Of a DNA stretch of 64,000 bases, positions 33,401 through 46,500 are shown one piece after another. A program made the translations under genes and the position numbers. Position 1 is the stretch's first letter, and each line of letters opens with the position of its first letter. The notes under the pieces are model-generated. The model saw only the letters and a list, made by a program, of their open reading frames with translations. It was not told the DNA's origin and searched no databases. The stretch comes from Apoderus coryli (taxonomy: Eukaryota; Arthropoda; Insecta; Coleoptera; Attelabidae), in NCBI GenBank assembly GCA_911728435.2, contig OU452203.1, positions 23,314,134 through 23,378,133 of the forward strand. Direction: 5' to 3'.

Positions 33401-35645
33401 AAGTTTCGCATGACTCACCTCAACAACTTCACGTAACTTTACAACCTCACGTTGCACAGCATTCCAATCGCGTTCCAGCGATACAATTCGATCCTCGGCG
33501 TCTCGAACGCGTTTCTCAGCCTCCATGCGAAGTTCGGTTTCGTTTTCAAGTGATTTCAATTTATCACTTACGTTGGCAAGCGATTTTTCTGCGTCATCCG
33601 CTCGTTTTTTAATGGAATCACACAATAATTGCACGCGATGTTTCTCCTTATTTAGTGCATCAATATTTCGCTCTAAATCCACGATGCGACTTTTTTCGCA
33701 TTGAATATCTTGAGATTGACGTTCGCATGTCATTTTCACAGCATCTAACGTTTCGTGCAACTTACGATTCTCCAGTAAGGCGTTCCGGAACAATGTTTCG
33801 AATTCGTTGTTTTGTCGTGTCAACTGATCGCAATTCGACTGGAGTTGTTCGCATTTTATCGATAACTTTTTCTTCTCTTTCTCGATATCGATAAGGTGCA
33901 CCGATTGCTCATGAAAGGAGTCTTCACGCATTGAATCGATCACGTTTTGTAATCGTTTGTTTTCCAGTTCCAGTTTTAGTGCGCGCGTCTGTGCATTGTT
34001 CGTTAATTGTTCGTCTAAATTCACATCTGTGACTGAAGTCTCCATTGTTGACGATGTGCATTCATTTATCGACGTTTCGCGTAATGCCGATTTGGTGATT
34101 TGCTGGAGATGACCGTTTTCCTCGATTAGTTCTTGGATGCGTTCCCGAGCAGTGTCCCGTTCCTAGAATACATTAATATAAATATGTTCATGACCCTAAA
34201 CTATTAATCAATGACTTACCACCACCGCCTCATTCACACTCTGCTTCAACGCCACCAACTCTCCTTCTAACTCCATCATATGTTCCGCCCGCTGTCTCAT
34301 CTTCACCACCTGCATCTCCAACATTTCCCTCGTTTCCACCAACACCCGATTATCCTCCCGTAACTCCTCCACTCGTACCCTGTAAAACTCCGCATCGGCC
34401 AATCTCTCTCTATACCGCTGCACCTCCCCCTCCAGCTTATCAGCCCTCTCCGCCCGTTCTCGCATTGCATCCAACTCGTCCCGGTAGGCTTTAGCGCGTC
34501 GTGCCTCCGTCACCAACTCTGCATTCTCTGTCCGCAACTTCCCTACAACTCCGTTCGCATGATCCAACTCCTCCCTACACTCCGCCAAAATCTCCGTCTT
34601 TTCCTCCCTGACAAGAACAAAAACCTTTAATAAAAGACTAATTAACTCCTCGTACGAACTTACAACTCCTGCCGTAATTTCCGTAACTTTGCTTTCCAAT
34701 CAGCCAACTCCACGGCGTAATGATTGGATTCCACACCACCTCCACTTTTACCTTCATCCCCTGCTGAAATTTTCGACTTTGAAGGGGAACCCACTGTTGA
34801 AACGGGTGTTGACTCATTCCGACTCAAATCGTTAATCCACACCTCAATGAATTTATCACGCTCACTCGTGAGCGACTTTAGATGAGCGTATAGTCGCTCG
34901 GGTGGTTGGTCTTGATAGTCCAATGTTAACACGACATTTTGTCCATCTGTAATCTACACAATAGCTTGCAATGGAATGTGGACATTTCACGAAGTTCTTT
35001 AGCAGAATTTTCACAAAAAAGAGCTGAACAGACACTTAAAATAAACTCATTATTGTACTTACCTGTCGTATACATTCCACGATTTCATGTTGCGAATCCA
35101 CATCCAATTCCTTAATGCGTTGAATAAAAGTCTCCTTAGTAGGGCCTTGGACTGCGCAACCCAACAACAATAATATCAACAATTTGAGGTGTTCCAACGC
35201 GTCTAAAGACCCAGGCGTACGCCCCAAAGTAACACAATCCGGCTGATTCACAACTATTTGTCCTAATTCGTGCTCGTAAATCTAAAAAGTTTATATTAAC
35301 TCCCTAACACTCCAGTAATACGTTTTATTACTTACTGATTTAAGGTTTCGTATAATTGTATGGAAAATATTAATTCGAATTGCAGTTATGTTCGAATTAG
35401 ATGTGTTTAGATTGTTTGGGGGTGTTAAGCTTGCTTCTGGGTCGATTTGAAGTATCACTTCGTTGAATGGGGCGCCATCGAAAAATGTTTCGTATATTTG
35501 GAGAGTTTGCGGCTTTTTTATACATGTTGAGAGCTAAAATATTGATTAAAGATGAGCTTAATAGTGATTTAATGATAGATATACCTACCCATTTGACTAG
35601 AGGGCCATTTAAGAAGGCTTCGATATCACTTGTAGTAGCTGCCAT
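30488..35645 (-). CDS. Girdin: Girdin/Daple (CCDC88 family) HOOK and coiled-coil protein
   Basis: A cytoskeletal and signalling scaffold; family members link actin, microtubule transport, junctions and Dishevelled/G-protein signalling. Twelve exons in phase: 35589-35645, 35336-35533, 35063-35281, 34664-34953, 34220-34607, 33419-34162, 32826-33368, 32576-32770, 32231-32524, 31608-31852, 31273-31547 and 30488-30891; 1283 residues. Residues 1-160 form the HOOK (CH-like) domain: DIEAFLNGPLVKW, FFDGAPFNEVILQIDPEA, HELGQIVVNQPDCVTLGRTP and LEHLKLLILLLLGCAVQGPT. Residues about 220-1060 are nearly unbroken heptad coiled coil rich in Glu, Leu, Lys and Arg. The tail (1060-1283) is basic then Ser/Thr/Asn-rich and ends in YGCV, the PDZ-binding C terminus known from vertebrate Daple (CCDC88C). 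I see no clear G-alpha-binding motif. Presumed start MAATTSD is preceded by a short 5' flank. Confidence 0.93.
31997..32050. repeat. 54 bp exact repeat, copy 2
   Basis: Same orientation and sequence as 30102-30155, here in the Girdin intron between exons 9 and 10. Confidence 0.95.
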
Positions 35646-36049
35646 TGTTAAGTGTTATTTTCATATTAATTATTGGATATATCAATTAGTAGTTTGTTAT
35701 GAATTATGCTAGACACGTTAATAAATGATTTAAATAACATTTTAATGCATTATTTATAGTATTTGGGTAAGATATTATATTATAAATGTAATTAAAATTT
35801 TGACGGGGTTATTATTGATTTTTCTATATTAAATAGCGCTTTAATCGCTATGTTCTAAATGTTTTTTCATTTAAATTACTTAAAAAGTACTTTAATATTA
35901 AATTAACTTAAAACACTACACAAATAGTTTTGTTATTGTTTAGCGGACATCTTGTTTCTTTACAGGGTTGCCCATGCATGCTACACCTACACACAATTTG
36001 ACATTTGACGTCTGCATCTAGCTGCACTATGCAAGTTGGCTTAGTATTG

Positions 36050-36118
36050 GAACAGGCAATTTCCTATTTCAGCTTAGCTCAGTAGAACTATTGCAATATA
36101 ATCACTTTCCCGTCACTT
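36050..36118 (+). mobile_element. SINE-head-like fragment
   Basis: TTCAGCTTAGCTCAGTAGAA followed by CTATTGCAATATAATCACTTTCCCG. TTAGCTCAGTAG is close to a tRNA A box; TATAATCACTT recurs in the element at 24200. About 425 bp upstream of the Girdin start codon. Confidence 0.4.
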
Positions 36119-36840
36119 CGAATTTAATTGAAAAATGTTACTTACATTATGTAAAATGAACAGGCGATAAAGTGAGTGGTGTGAATAAAAACGAAGTACC
36201 TGCTAATAGGTACGACAATTATTAGTATATTCTATGCAGTCTTTACTTCAAAACGAAGCAGATGCTACATTTCGAAGTACTGCTTTCGATTTTTCGGGAA
36301 AATACTAAGTGTGTTGTGGTATCTCGTGATTTCTTTGATTAGATTCTCGGAATAATCACTCGATGAATTGTGTTGCTGGTTCAATAATTGTTGCAATGGT
36401 TATGTATAACGCCAAGTATAAAATTCAGAATGTTAATGACGGTAAAACAAAAGGGACGGAAAACTAAACGTCACTTTACGTCAAGCGCTCTATTGTCAAA
36501 AACAGAATAATAGAATGCGACGTTGTCACGATTAAATTAAAGGTAAATATTAAATGAAACTGGACATGTGGAGAATTCTCTTAAACATTAAAACAACATG
36601 TACCTACTTAGGCTGAAACGATCTACTTTTTTACTTCGCGAATTTAAGAACTGATTATTTGCTCCTCAATTGGTATTATAGCAACTTCACTGTGCGTACT
36701 ACAAGGTGATTATTTTGACAATGGCCCAAATTAATACGTTAGAATAAAACATATTTCGCAAGAAGACACTACAATAATGAGACCTTCTATCGTGAAATAT
36801 TTAGGCATTGTCAAAGAATTACAACATACCTAGGTAACTA

Positions 36841-36862
36841 CATTGTCTTTATAAAGACAATG
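36841..36862. repeat. Perfect 22 bp palindrome, second copy
   Basis: Identical to 7839-7860 (arms CATTGTCTTTA / TAAAGACAATG). Flanks differ apart from ACATT.../...GG at the edges. Confidence 0.85.
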
Positions 36863-37754
36863 GTAAATAGTTAGATATGCAACCCTTAATACTTTGATAT
36901 TACAACTGCATTTTGAATTCATATTATAATAATTATTATTAATTAAATATGATAAGCGATTTGAGAAAATTTTAATAATAAATAAATTAATTAAATTATG
37001 TATTAAAAACAGTTTAATGTATTATAATATCTTTATTATTAACTAAGATAAATTTAATTTTCAAACACACCTAATTTGAATCGCATAGGTACTTCAACTA
37101 TAATATGCTTTATAATTAAAAAACTATACAATTTTCGTAAATTTTCCAAGAATAATTTGTTATTCTACGGTAAAAATGTTGCCCAATACCGTAAACTGTT
37201 CAACAATATCGTGGATAATAAACGAGATATAGCTACAAATATACAAGGATATTGATCTTTTCTTGTACTTAGGTATAAAGTATTCATTAAACATTTGTGA
37301 AATGTTCCAGAATAAATTATTCAATAAGCAATAATAAAACTACGATACAAACATTCGTAGTTTATCGATAAAATTTCCCATACCATCGAGTTTAATATTA
37401 CATGAGGCTTTCGAATGACTATATGTAATTTTCGTGCCACCCTGTACCACTTTTAGAATACCATTTTCCTAAATGTGATCGAAATTGACGAGTTTTTAAC
37501 GTTTTTAACCATTTTTCTACCTACTACAATGTTTCCGTAAAATGAATCACACTTCAAATTTAAATTTAACATAAATAACCGTGTGATACTACATGTAGAT
37601 CCTGTATAATAATAATTTTAATTAAAATAAACTTAAAAAAATGAATTTTCCAGTAATGTTTTACGAGGAATTAATTAGATTTCAACTTTTGTTCAGACCA
37701 TGTGTTTTTTCGTGTACATACGGTATTATTTGTATTAAAAACACACCTTGACAA

Positions 37755-37890
37755 CAGAAATGTGCGGCGATGCTCGACGTCGCGACGGCGCACTACAAGG
37801 GCGTCTTTTGCTCTGCTCTACCCCCTTGTAAACCCCTTTGAACAAAATAATATATAAAGGTATAGTAGTTGGGTAAATGCGTCATATTTA
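37755..37890 (+). promoter_or_regulatory. Candidate core promoter with TATA box
   Basis: A GC-richer patch with GCTCGACGTCGCGACGGCGC is followed by TATATAAAGG at 37851-37860, then GCGTCATATTTACG about 25-30 bp later. It stands out in an AT-rich region and points toward cpo. No transcript evidence; low confidence. Confidence 0.25.
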
Positions 37891-39109
37891 CGCTGTTGCC
37901 GTCTCTTACAAAACAGTGTAGTTTTTGGGAAATTTCCACAACTGTTAAATTTTTTAAAATACGTATAACAAATTGTTTTTCAAATAGTCTTCCGCGTTAT
38001 TTCAATATTTTTAGAAGTACAGATGATTATTTAACCAAATTGATCAGAAAACATAGTTTTTTTGTAATTACATATCTCAAAATCTAACAAATTTACGAAC
38101 AATTATTAGGAATAAAGTACGTTGATTTTTCTACCAATTTCTTTTTGACTTGTTCAACCATTAACGATGATCAACATTTCTAAAAAAATTACATGCTAAT
38201 TTAAAATAGTGGAATACATATGGCAACGCAGCAGAATCCTATACATACACCCAATATACCTGGGGATCGGGCGGTAACTTCACAAATACACTCACACAAC
38301 TCCGGAGTTGAACTCTATAATAAGAGTACAAAAATAATAATATTACATTTTAAAAACAATACGAAACCAATTTAGTTATAATTATATTTCTTTTTAATTT
38401 TAACGTTAAATTAACTAAACAAATAAGAATAATATACCTATATGAATTCAATTAATTAAATCATTAATTAGTTCATTAATTAATAACGTGTTAGAATTTA
38501 ATAACATTGTGAGTTTTGTTTAATTATTTGTTTATGAAATTGTAATTTGGAAATACATCGAAATATTGAAGTAAAAGTTTTGTACAACAAGCAGTTTTTT
38601 GGGTCACTCTATATACATCATATTAATTATTTAAAGGTAAGGTGATTCTATCTATATAATATGTTATACTATGTGTTCAGGTAGGATATCGATGTCATTA
38701 TACTATTAACTATCGATTTATACAATAGTGAAGCAATGTATCGATATTTTTTTTTTAATTATTGGTCCAGATATCTTGAGTATTTTGTAGAATTGATGAA
38801 AAAATTATAAGAAAACAATTTAATTATCTATCTATAGCATTTCACTCGCTATACATTGTTTGATTTAACGAATATACAGGGGGTACCAATTTTTTAAATA
38901 CTAAAAACACTAGGTATATGGTTCTACCCCTTTTGTATTCAATTGTATTTTTGAAAAACTATAAACTAATTCCAGAACAACGTTTTTTAGTTTGCATTAA
39001 ACTATGTATATAATTATAACACAAAAACAATCATTATAATAGGTAATTAACAAAGTTATAAACAAAAACATATTGCAACAACTTTTACTTTTCTAATATT
39101 AAAAAAAAA

Positions 39110-39370
39110 AATCTCGTACACGGCACTGGTGCCACTCATATTTTAATCATACCGCAGACACACCTGGAGTATCCACCGTCAATCCCCCTTACGTTTGCCC
39201 CCATTTTCCCCCCCAAAATCGTTTTTTTTATGAATAATCTCGCGAAGTGTGCTGTATATAGGTACCCCGCGTATGTTTGGGGACTCCGTATCCCGCCACT
39301 GGGCACTTAGGCCCCCCCTAGACACCTAGCAACGAACTACACAGGTGTGTGTATATCCCCCACTAAATTT
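39110..39370. other. GC-richer island of unknown role
   Basis: A 260 bp stretch with C runs (CCCCCATTTTCCCCCCC), TCTCGCGAAG and GGGACTCCGTATCCCGCCAC in otherwise about 75-80% AT DNA. No ORF of note. It could be a promoter or 5' UTR of cpo, or a transposon end. Confidence 0.3.
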
Positions 39371-39914
39371 CCTTCAATTGTTTTTTGTTGTGTTTGATAT
39401 ACATACACACATAGCCTACTTGACCTCAGATGGTGAACGCGAGAACATTTGCGTGTTTTTATATTGAGAATAGGCAACCAGTAATACGTTGATTGTTTAA
39501 AAATTCAATTCAGTAAATTACATTAAATTTATTAAAGTAATACATAATAAAACAAATATAGGTGTTTAATAAAATTTGCAGTGTTTTGAAAATTAAAATT
39601 GTACTTAAAATTTAGATCATTTTTGTGTGATTTAAAGCGATTTAATAGTTTTAATTAAAGCATTTAATAAAAATGTACTTAACGTTAAATTTGTAGTAAA
39701 ACTGGATATAAACAGTAATTAACATAATTCATTTTAGGTATACATTATTTTTTTTATTAATCATTTAAAATAATTAATTTTGTACAGGGCCGTATAATAT
39801 TTTATGTGAATATCAAGTTCTTCTTATGTGATATTGTCTCGTATTATAGAATTTTACAACTAGGGTGTATTATTTTAAAAAACCCTATATATCTGTATAA
39901 TATCGTAATTTTTT

Positions 39915-40490
39915 ATGAAAATTCGTTCGTGAAATGTAATTTTTAGGTCGCTTTAAAAATTTTATATTATAACTAAACTAAAACACGTTTTACCAATTCA
40001 CCAAAACATTTGTTTTTTATTCTCGACATGCGTTTCGCTAACAAAGTTAGCTTCCTCTTATTTAATTTTAATTCTCCTCTGAGGATGCTAATATTGTTAG
40101 CGAAACGCGGGTCGAGAATAATATTCTACGCCAAAGATCGATTAAATTTTACATAATAAGTTTTTGAAATCGGTTTTTGACTATTCACGATAATACAATT
40201 GCAATTTGAAATCCGAAAATTTGTTTTTTAACGGCATTTCATGAACAACACCAAATAGTTTCGTGAAATGTAATTTTTAAGCTGTTTTTGAAAGGTATAA
40301 ACATTTCATGAAAAACTTTCGTTCGTGAATTTGTTTAAAAATACTTTCGTGAAACGGCATTTTTAGAACGGTTTGTTCGTTTTAACGGAATTTCATGAAA
40401 AGCTCATTTTACTGTTATTTTTCTGAAGTCACCTAAAGTTCACGAAACGTCTCTTTAGTGAATGCGTTTTTTCATATTTCATGAAAAGCA
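39915..40490. repeat. Cluster of TTTCATGAAA / TTCGTGAA words
   Basis: About nine occurrences of TTTCATGAAM, TTTCGTGAAA or GTTCACGAA in 580 bp, near 39922, 40237, 40259, 40304, 40323, 40344, 40390, 40439 and 40477, ending about 20 bp before the first visible cpo exon. Similar words recur sparsely near 60254, 60329, 60461 and 60479 in the 3' part of cpo. Confidence 0.7.
40016..40125. repeat. Inverted repeat with hammerhead-ribozyme-like arms
   Basis: Two ~42 bp arms around a ~20 bp AT-rich spacer. The right arm, plus strand, reads CTGAGGA (40079-40085), a GCTAA/TTAGC stem (40087-40101), GAAAC, then GGGTC (40109-40113) and GAGAAT, which can pair with ATTCTC at 40071-40076. These match hammerhead elements CUGANGA, stem II, GAAA, short stem III, GUC and stem I. 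Deviations: an extra T after CTGAGGA and two unpaired bases between stem I and the core. The left arm has the same parts on the minus strand but AAGAGGA in place of CTGAGGA. Confidence 0.45.
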
Positions 40491-40508
40491 TTTTTTACAC
40501 TTTTCCAG

Positions 40509-43500
40509 ATTTCGTCAATCGTGGATACCGTTATTTTAGCCACGTCTGTCCGGGCTGTGACGTCACCGTCAACGTCATCTCCCCCACCAGCAGCTAGACT
40601 GGCCGCTACTACTCCGCCGCCCCAATTGAAGAGGGCCAGACACGACGAAACGTGTCCGGCAACCGGTTTCCAAAATAACAATAATATTTTGAATATTAAC
40701 AATAATATTGGAAAAATTATGGATACCTCGGCTTTAAGTCAAAGCATGGACTCTGTAAATACGAATAATGGGAATGAGGAAGAGGTGAGTCCAGATTTTT
40801 GAAAAGTTTTACATTTTTTGCACAAAAGATCATTTTTTAACTCTACCTTGTATACTATTCAATTTAGCAAAAATTTTGTAAAGACAATTTTTATTCCAAA
40901 TGAAATTAGCTATCAAATACAGCTAAATTTGTTTTAGTAGCATTGTTAACAAGATTGTTATTAATTTTTAAAATTAATAATTTTATTCCAAATCAGACAC
41001 TTAATTTCATTTTTCAACTCTACCTTGTAAATACTTAATTTACCAAATATTTTGTAAATGCAACTTTTATTCTAAATGAAAGTATCTATCAAACACAGCT
41101 AAATTTGTTTTTGTAGCATCGTTAATAAGATTGTTATGAATTTTTAAATTTAATAATTTGACTGCACTTATTTTTTATCAACCTTGGTTTCAAGTCTGTT
41201 ACAGAGACATTAACTATATTTCGTGACTACACCTCGTATATAATTAGAGCAAATTAAATTTATAAATAACCATTAGAGGTAAAATAGATATACAAATCAC
41301 ATGTTTTTGAATGTACATTATGCAAAAAAAAAAATAAAATAATTATAATGAATACGTACCTACATGAAAAAATAAAAGCATAACCTTGGGCAAATATTAC
41401 GCTTTGAAATAGTAAAAAAATATAAATAATTGCACCATATTACTAACGATTTTCTTTCATTACAATTATTTAAAGTAATTATTATTTACAAACGCTGTCC
41501 TTGTTTACGTTATTTTAACGAAACCTGTATAAATTATATTTGTCCAACTACAACAACTTCAGCGTTGAACTTAGGCAACTCTGCACATTTATTAAATATA
41601 CATAACAACTTCTATATAGAAGTATACAAAACACCCTATATGTATAGTGAGTTCTGAAGTAGTTTTTCATCCCCTAAACCTCAGTACTTGTATAAAGGAA
41701 AACTTCATAATATACAACTCCTTTTATCTGACTCGACAATGCGGAGTTGTAGGAAGTTGTCGGTTAATAAATTATTGTTTTTGCCCGATTATTGATTTTA
41801 AAATAAAAATAATGCATTATACATTTTGGCACTATAATAGCCAAGTCTGGTTTGCTGTCACTCAGGTATAGAGACATCTATTATTTAAATTGTGTAATGG
41901 AGTTCAGCCAGGTTTGGGAGTAGGAAGTTGTCGATTTTCGTTTAGCTATTTTCATTTTAACTTTATTCTGTTTTGCCTTGTATAAAGGCTAAATTCATTA
42001 GGCAAAAGGCAATACAGTAATATGGAGGCAGAAAAAAAACAAATTTTTGACAAAACTCGATTTTTTTTTTCAGTAACAAATTTAATTGTGCAAATAAGAA
42101 AAACTAGGTATGTTGATAAAGTTCTTCTTCCATTTGGATATACTTAATATAAAAATATCAAAAAAATTTCATCTTAGAACCCACCATATGTGTCTCTATT
42201 TTATTGGTTGTAACATTTGCATTTTATTAATTTTACTTTTCAATATGAACTCCAGCTGGCAACAGAGCTTTGTGGAGTTATTGTTTTCCAGGAAAACGCC
42301 GTCCATAAATATTTAAAACATATCGGGTATAGTCGGCCTCAAGGTGCTTTTTGGTCCTTCGTATATGTATATGTTTGTGTGTGGATATGAACTTCATTTC
42401 ATTTATATTAATGAGTCCGCGTATTCTCTAAGTATTTTCTTGGAACCTAAATTGTGACTTATACAGACATGTTTAGGTCGTGAATAATAATAATATTAAT
42501 AATATTCTTTATTGTCTAAAAAGTTACAGACCCAATTACAAGACAATATAACTAAATAAATAAGCTACTATAATAATAAACTAATTTATAATCCTACAAA
42601 ACAAAATACGCACACACATCAGATGGCCAGATTTTGGAGGAACCGAGACAATTGAGCGCAGAAAGATCTTACAGGCTCATTGAAATACTTAATTTCTTGA
42701 CTAAATCCTTCTATGTTACATGTTTGGCATACTCGTAGTGGTGCTTTGGATTCATAATTAGTACGGAAAACAGGAACGTGAAATAGTCTGCTACTCCTCG
42801 CAGAGGGGCGCGGTATGTTGAAATTTAACGATCAGAGTAGATTTGAACAGTCCACCAAGCTATTTATAATCTTAAACAGAAAGAGTTGTCCGGCATACAC
42901 TCTGCGAGCAGCCAGCGAAACCATTTGAAAGCGATCGAGCAGTGCTCTATGATCGAATCCTCTACATGGGAATCTACCGTCAATTTTAAACGCTAAATAT
43001 TTAAGGAATTTGCGATGTATGTATTCAATGTGTCCTGCATGAGATTGGTAAATGGGAGACCATATTATAGATGCGTACTCAAGCTTAGATCTTACCAGAG
43101 CACAATACAAATTAGTTATACATTCAATATCTCTAAAATCTTTGGTAACACGAAACAAAAAGCCAAGCATGCGTAGTGCATCTCAGGTAATACTTTGAAT
43201 ATGATAATGAAATGACAATTCAGTGTCGACGTAAACTCCAAGATCCCTGACAACATCACAAGACTCAAGCGCAGTGTCACTCAGCTGATAGCGATATTCA
43301 AAAACAGTTTGCGATTTCGAAAATATGACAAACTTACATTTAGTAATATTTAAAGGCAATTTATTATAGTTACACCAATCTTCAAGCTTAGATAAGTCGC
43401 GCTGCAACAATACGCAATCCGAAGTGTCTCGAATAACACGATACAACTTCAGATCGTCTGCAAACATCAAATGGTTGCTTGCAAGTTCGTGGGATATGTC

Positions 43501-46500
43501 ATTAATGAAAATTGAAAATATTAATGGTGCCAAACAGCTGCCCTGAGGCGCTCCGCTGGTGGGTGTGAAAGTTTCCGATTTATGACCATTGTATTCGACA
43601 TAGTGTTGTCGATCAGACAAGTAGGAGGCAAAAAACGTTAAAAGATCCTCATAAAAACCCAACTTCGACATTTTCCGTAGGACAAGTGAATGATCCAGCT
43701 TATCGAAAGCCTTCGAAAAATCTGTATAAATCGCATCGATCCGCAGACCCTCCCCGAGGGTACGAAATACAAAACAGGTTAGGTTGGTTACTGTAGAGCG
43801 GCCTGGGAAAAAACCGTGCTGCTGTGGATCAATCTGATGCTTAATTTGAGTAAATATTTTTCGGTGTAATGCCGCTTCAAAAACCTTCGAGAAGTTGGGC
43901 AGGAGCGAGACGGGTCTATAATTTTCAACATGATCATTCTCAGCAGATTTATGGATTGGGCAAATGCGGGAAATTTTCCAAGTTTTTGGGAATATATTGG
44001 ATCTCAGAGCCCTATTAAACAGAGTCTGCAGTGGAACGGCGAAAACAGACGCACAATCTCGTAAAATGAAAGCCGGGATGTCATCCGGTCCCGAAGTCAT
44101 TTTGGGCTTTAATTGTATATAGTAAAATATATTTTGAAGCTGCGTCTTGGCTTCTTAGCATTGGATATTTTCAAATTCTATAACTCATCGTTAGTATAAA
44201 GACCAAGTTTTATCGTGTTTATTTGGGTCAACAAATTTTGAATAGAAAAAATTATAAAAAGAAATTAAAAAATAAGATAATTATTTATATGTATAAAAGG
44301 TACATGAAAAAAATAGAACCTATTTCCAAATTTTATTTTTTATGATAATTTTTCCATGAAAACTTTTAAAAGTTCGATAAAATTATAATAATACGAATTA
44401 CATCGTAATATAATAATAATATAACAAAAAAAATAAGTAAAACACGAACATATACAGTAGACATGCAACTTTGCGTGCTTTCCAGATATACAATAAACTC
44501 CTAAAACCCAAATTACGTCTATGTGTAATGGAGTTTTCCTTTATGGAATATTCAAATCGAACAAAAAATACAACAATGTCAGTATAATCATTTTTATATA
44601 TAGTTTATAGTATATCATTTGAAAATGGAGCGCTAGAAATCGATAGACTAGAAAAACGATTTTTTTTCTTTCAAATATCAAAAATCACGCAATTTTCTTG
44701 AATAAATATTTAACTGAAATCTGTTTTACTAGCCTCACATAGGTATTTTCGAGTGTACCTCGTATATTCGTAATTTTATGTGAGTTTTACAGGAGCGACT
44801 TTTTGAAGCAAATTTCAATCTCTATCAACTACAATTAAATATGTTTAAAGATCTTTGTCAATAAAGTCTCTACGAATTTTTCTACACCAAGCTACGTTTA
44901 TTGGATTTTTATTAATAAAATAGTTATTGTGATTAAAAAAAAAAACGATTCTGTTACAAAATGAAATCGATACAACAGGATTAGCTTTGTGAATGATAAA
45001 AGGCATGATAGACGTCGGGAAATCAACATTAAACAAACACAAAACCGAAAATGGGAATGCAGTTAGTCTGGATGTGACAAAAACAGAAATAGAAAATAGA
45101 TAAATTTGATTTAGGGCTGTTCTATCTGTCCGCGAGCGAATTTAATTAAATCGGGGATTTGATATCGAGTGTCCTTTTTCACTTTTATTTCTTATTCATC
45201 ATGCTAAATGTTGAAAATTATAGGAAATTTAACAGTTTTGAATACAAGTACAATTTTAGAGCCTAGCGTCTAATTTTGTTATTTAAATGCTAAATAAGAT
45301 AACAAAATTGATCTGAAAATAATATTTGAACTGTTCTTAATTGAAAAATGTACATTTTGCCAAAAATATAGAACGAAAAACATTTTATTCAACAAATTCA
45401 AAAATGTCCTGGCTAACGAACTATTCGTTTTTTTTAAAAATTCTCGAAAACAGCCAAAGTTAGTGTACTTTTGAAAACACCAATTAAAAGGCGTTTAAAT
45501 TAAACAATTTTTCTCTAATTGTAAGTCCTATCTTGGACACAGTGTATATAGGTTTTTTTAATCTGTGTGAATTAAATGTTGTTGTTCTGCATCATTTTTA
45601 TTAATTTCTTACAAATCTGAGTTAATTTCGTTGTTGTTTAATAAACTATATTACAACATTATCTTGGTAAACAATATTACATATATACAACATTAAACGA
45701 GTTGTAACAATAATGCAAAAAAATTTCTAATAAACTGGTAACTGGTCTAGTTTTGCTCTACTGCATTCTTAAATTTGTAGTTACCGTTCTCATGTACCTA
45801 TTAAATATTATACACTTCGAGTTGATTATTATTATAAAATTAATCCAAAGTAATGCTATAAAAAAAATATTTCAATTAAAACATTTTCGTAAACAAAGTT
45901 CCTAGTTGTAATTAACCATAACATAATAGAAAATTGTAATCGCTTCAATATTTTTTTCCTACAGGTGAATTTATAATAGCCAATTGATCTTAATTTATTT
46001 CAATTAACCTTAATAATAATTCAGTTTCTTTATTAATGGAAATTTCATAGTAAATAATAAAATTCTAACAAAAGGGTGTAACTAATGTTGTGTGATCTGT
46101 TTACAGGAAGTCACTTTCCGATGGTTTCATTTTATTTGGCGTACGAGGTACGGACCAAACCCGTAGTTATATTTAAACCTATTTTCAAAAATTCGTATCG
46201 ATTTTAATATCAAACCTATTACACCATATTTTACTTGGTTTCATAGAGAATTTAATTTACTTTTGAAAATTGTTTTAGTCACATTTTGATACAATTTGAT
46301 TTATACAAGGTACGAGCAAAAATGTAACTGTCTATACAAAAAAGGGAAATGATGCAGTATAATTTTAAAAAATTTGTACATACTTTTTTGTCAAAGACAT
46401 TAAAACGAGTTTAGCTCAATTGAATAGAGAATTCAATTTACTTTTAAAAATTATTTTAGTCACATTTTGATACAATTTGATTTATACAAGGTACGAGCAA

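Larger units (their letters stand above)
35646..40508. other. Girdin-cpo intergenic / possible cpo 5' region
   Basis: About 4.9 kb of mostly AT-rich DNA without a supported coding exon. It contains a SINE-head-like fragment, a copy of the 22 bp palindrome, two relatively GC-rich patches (37755-37890, 39110-39370), an inverted ribozyme-like repeat and a TTTCATGAAA cluster. Because the first visible cpo exon begins with a splice acceptor, the cpo promoter and first exon may lie in this stretch, or alternative upstream exons may exist. Confidence 0.45.
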
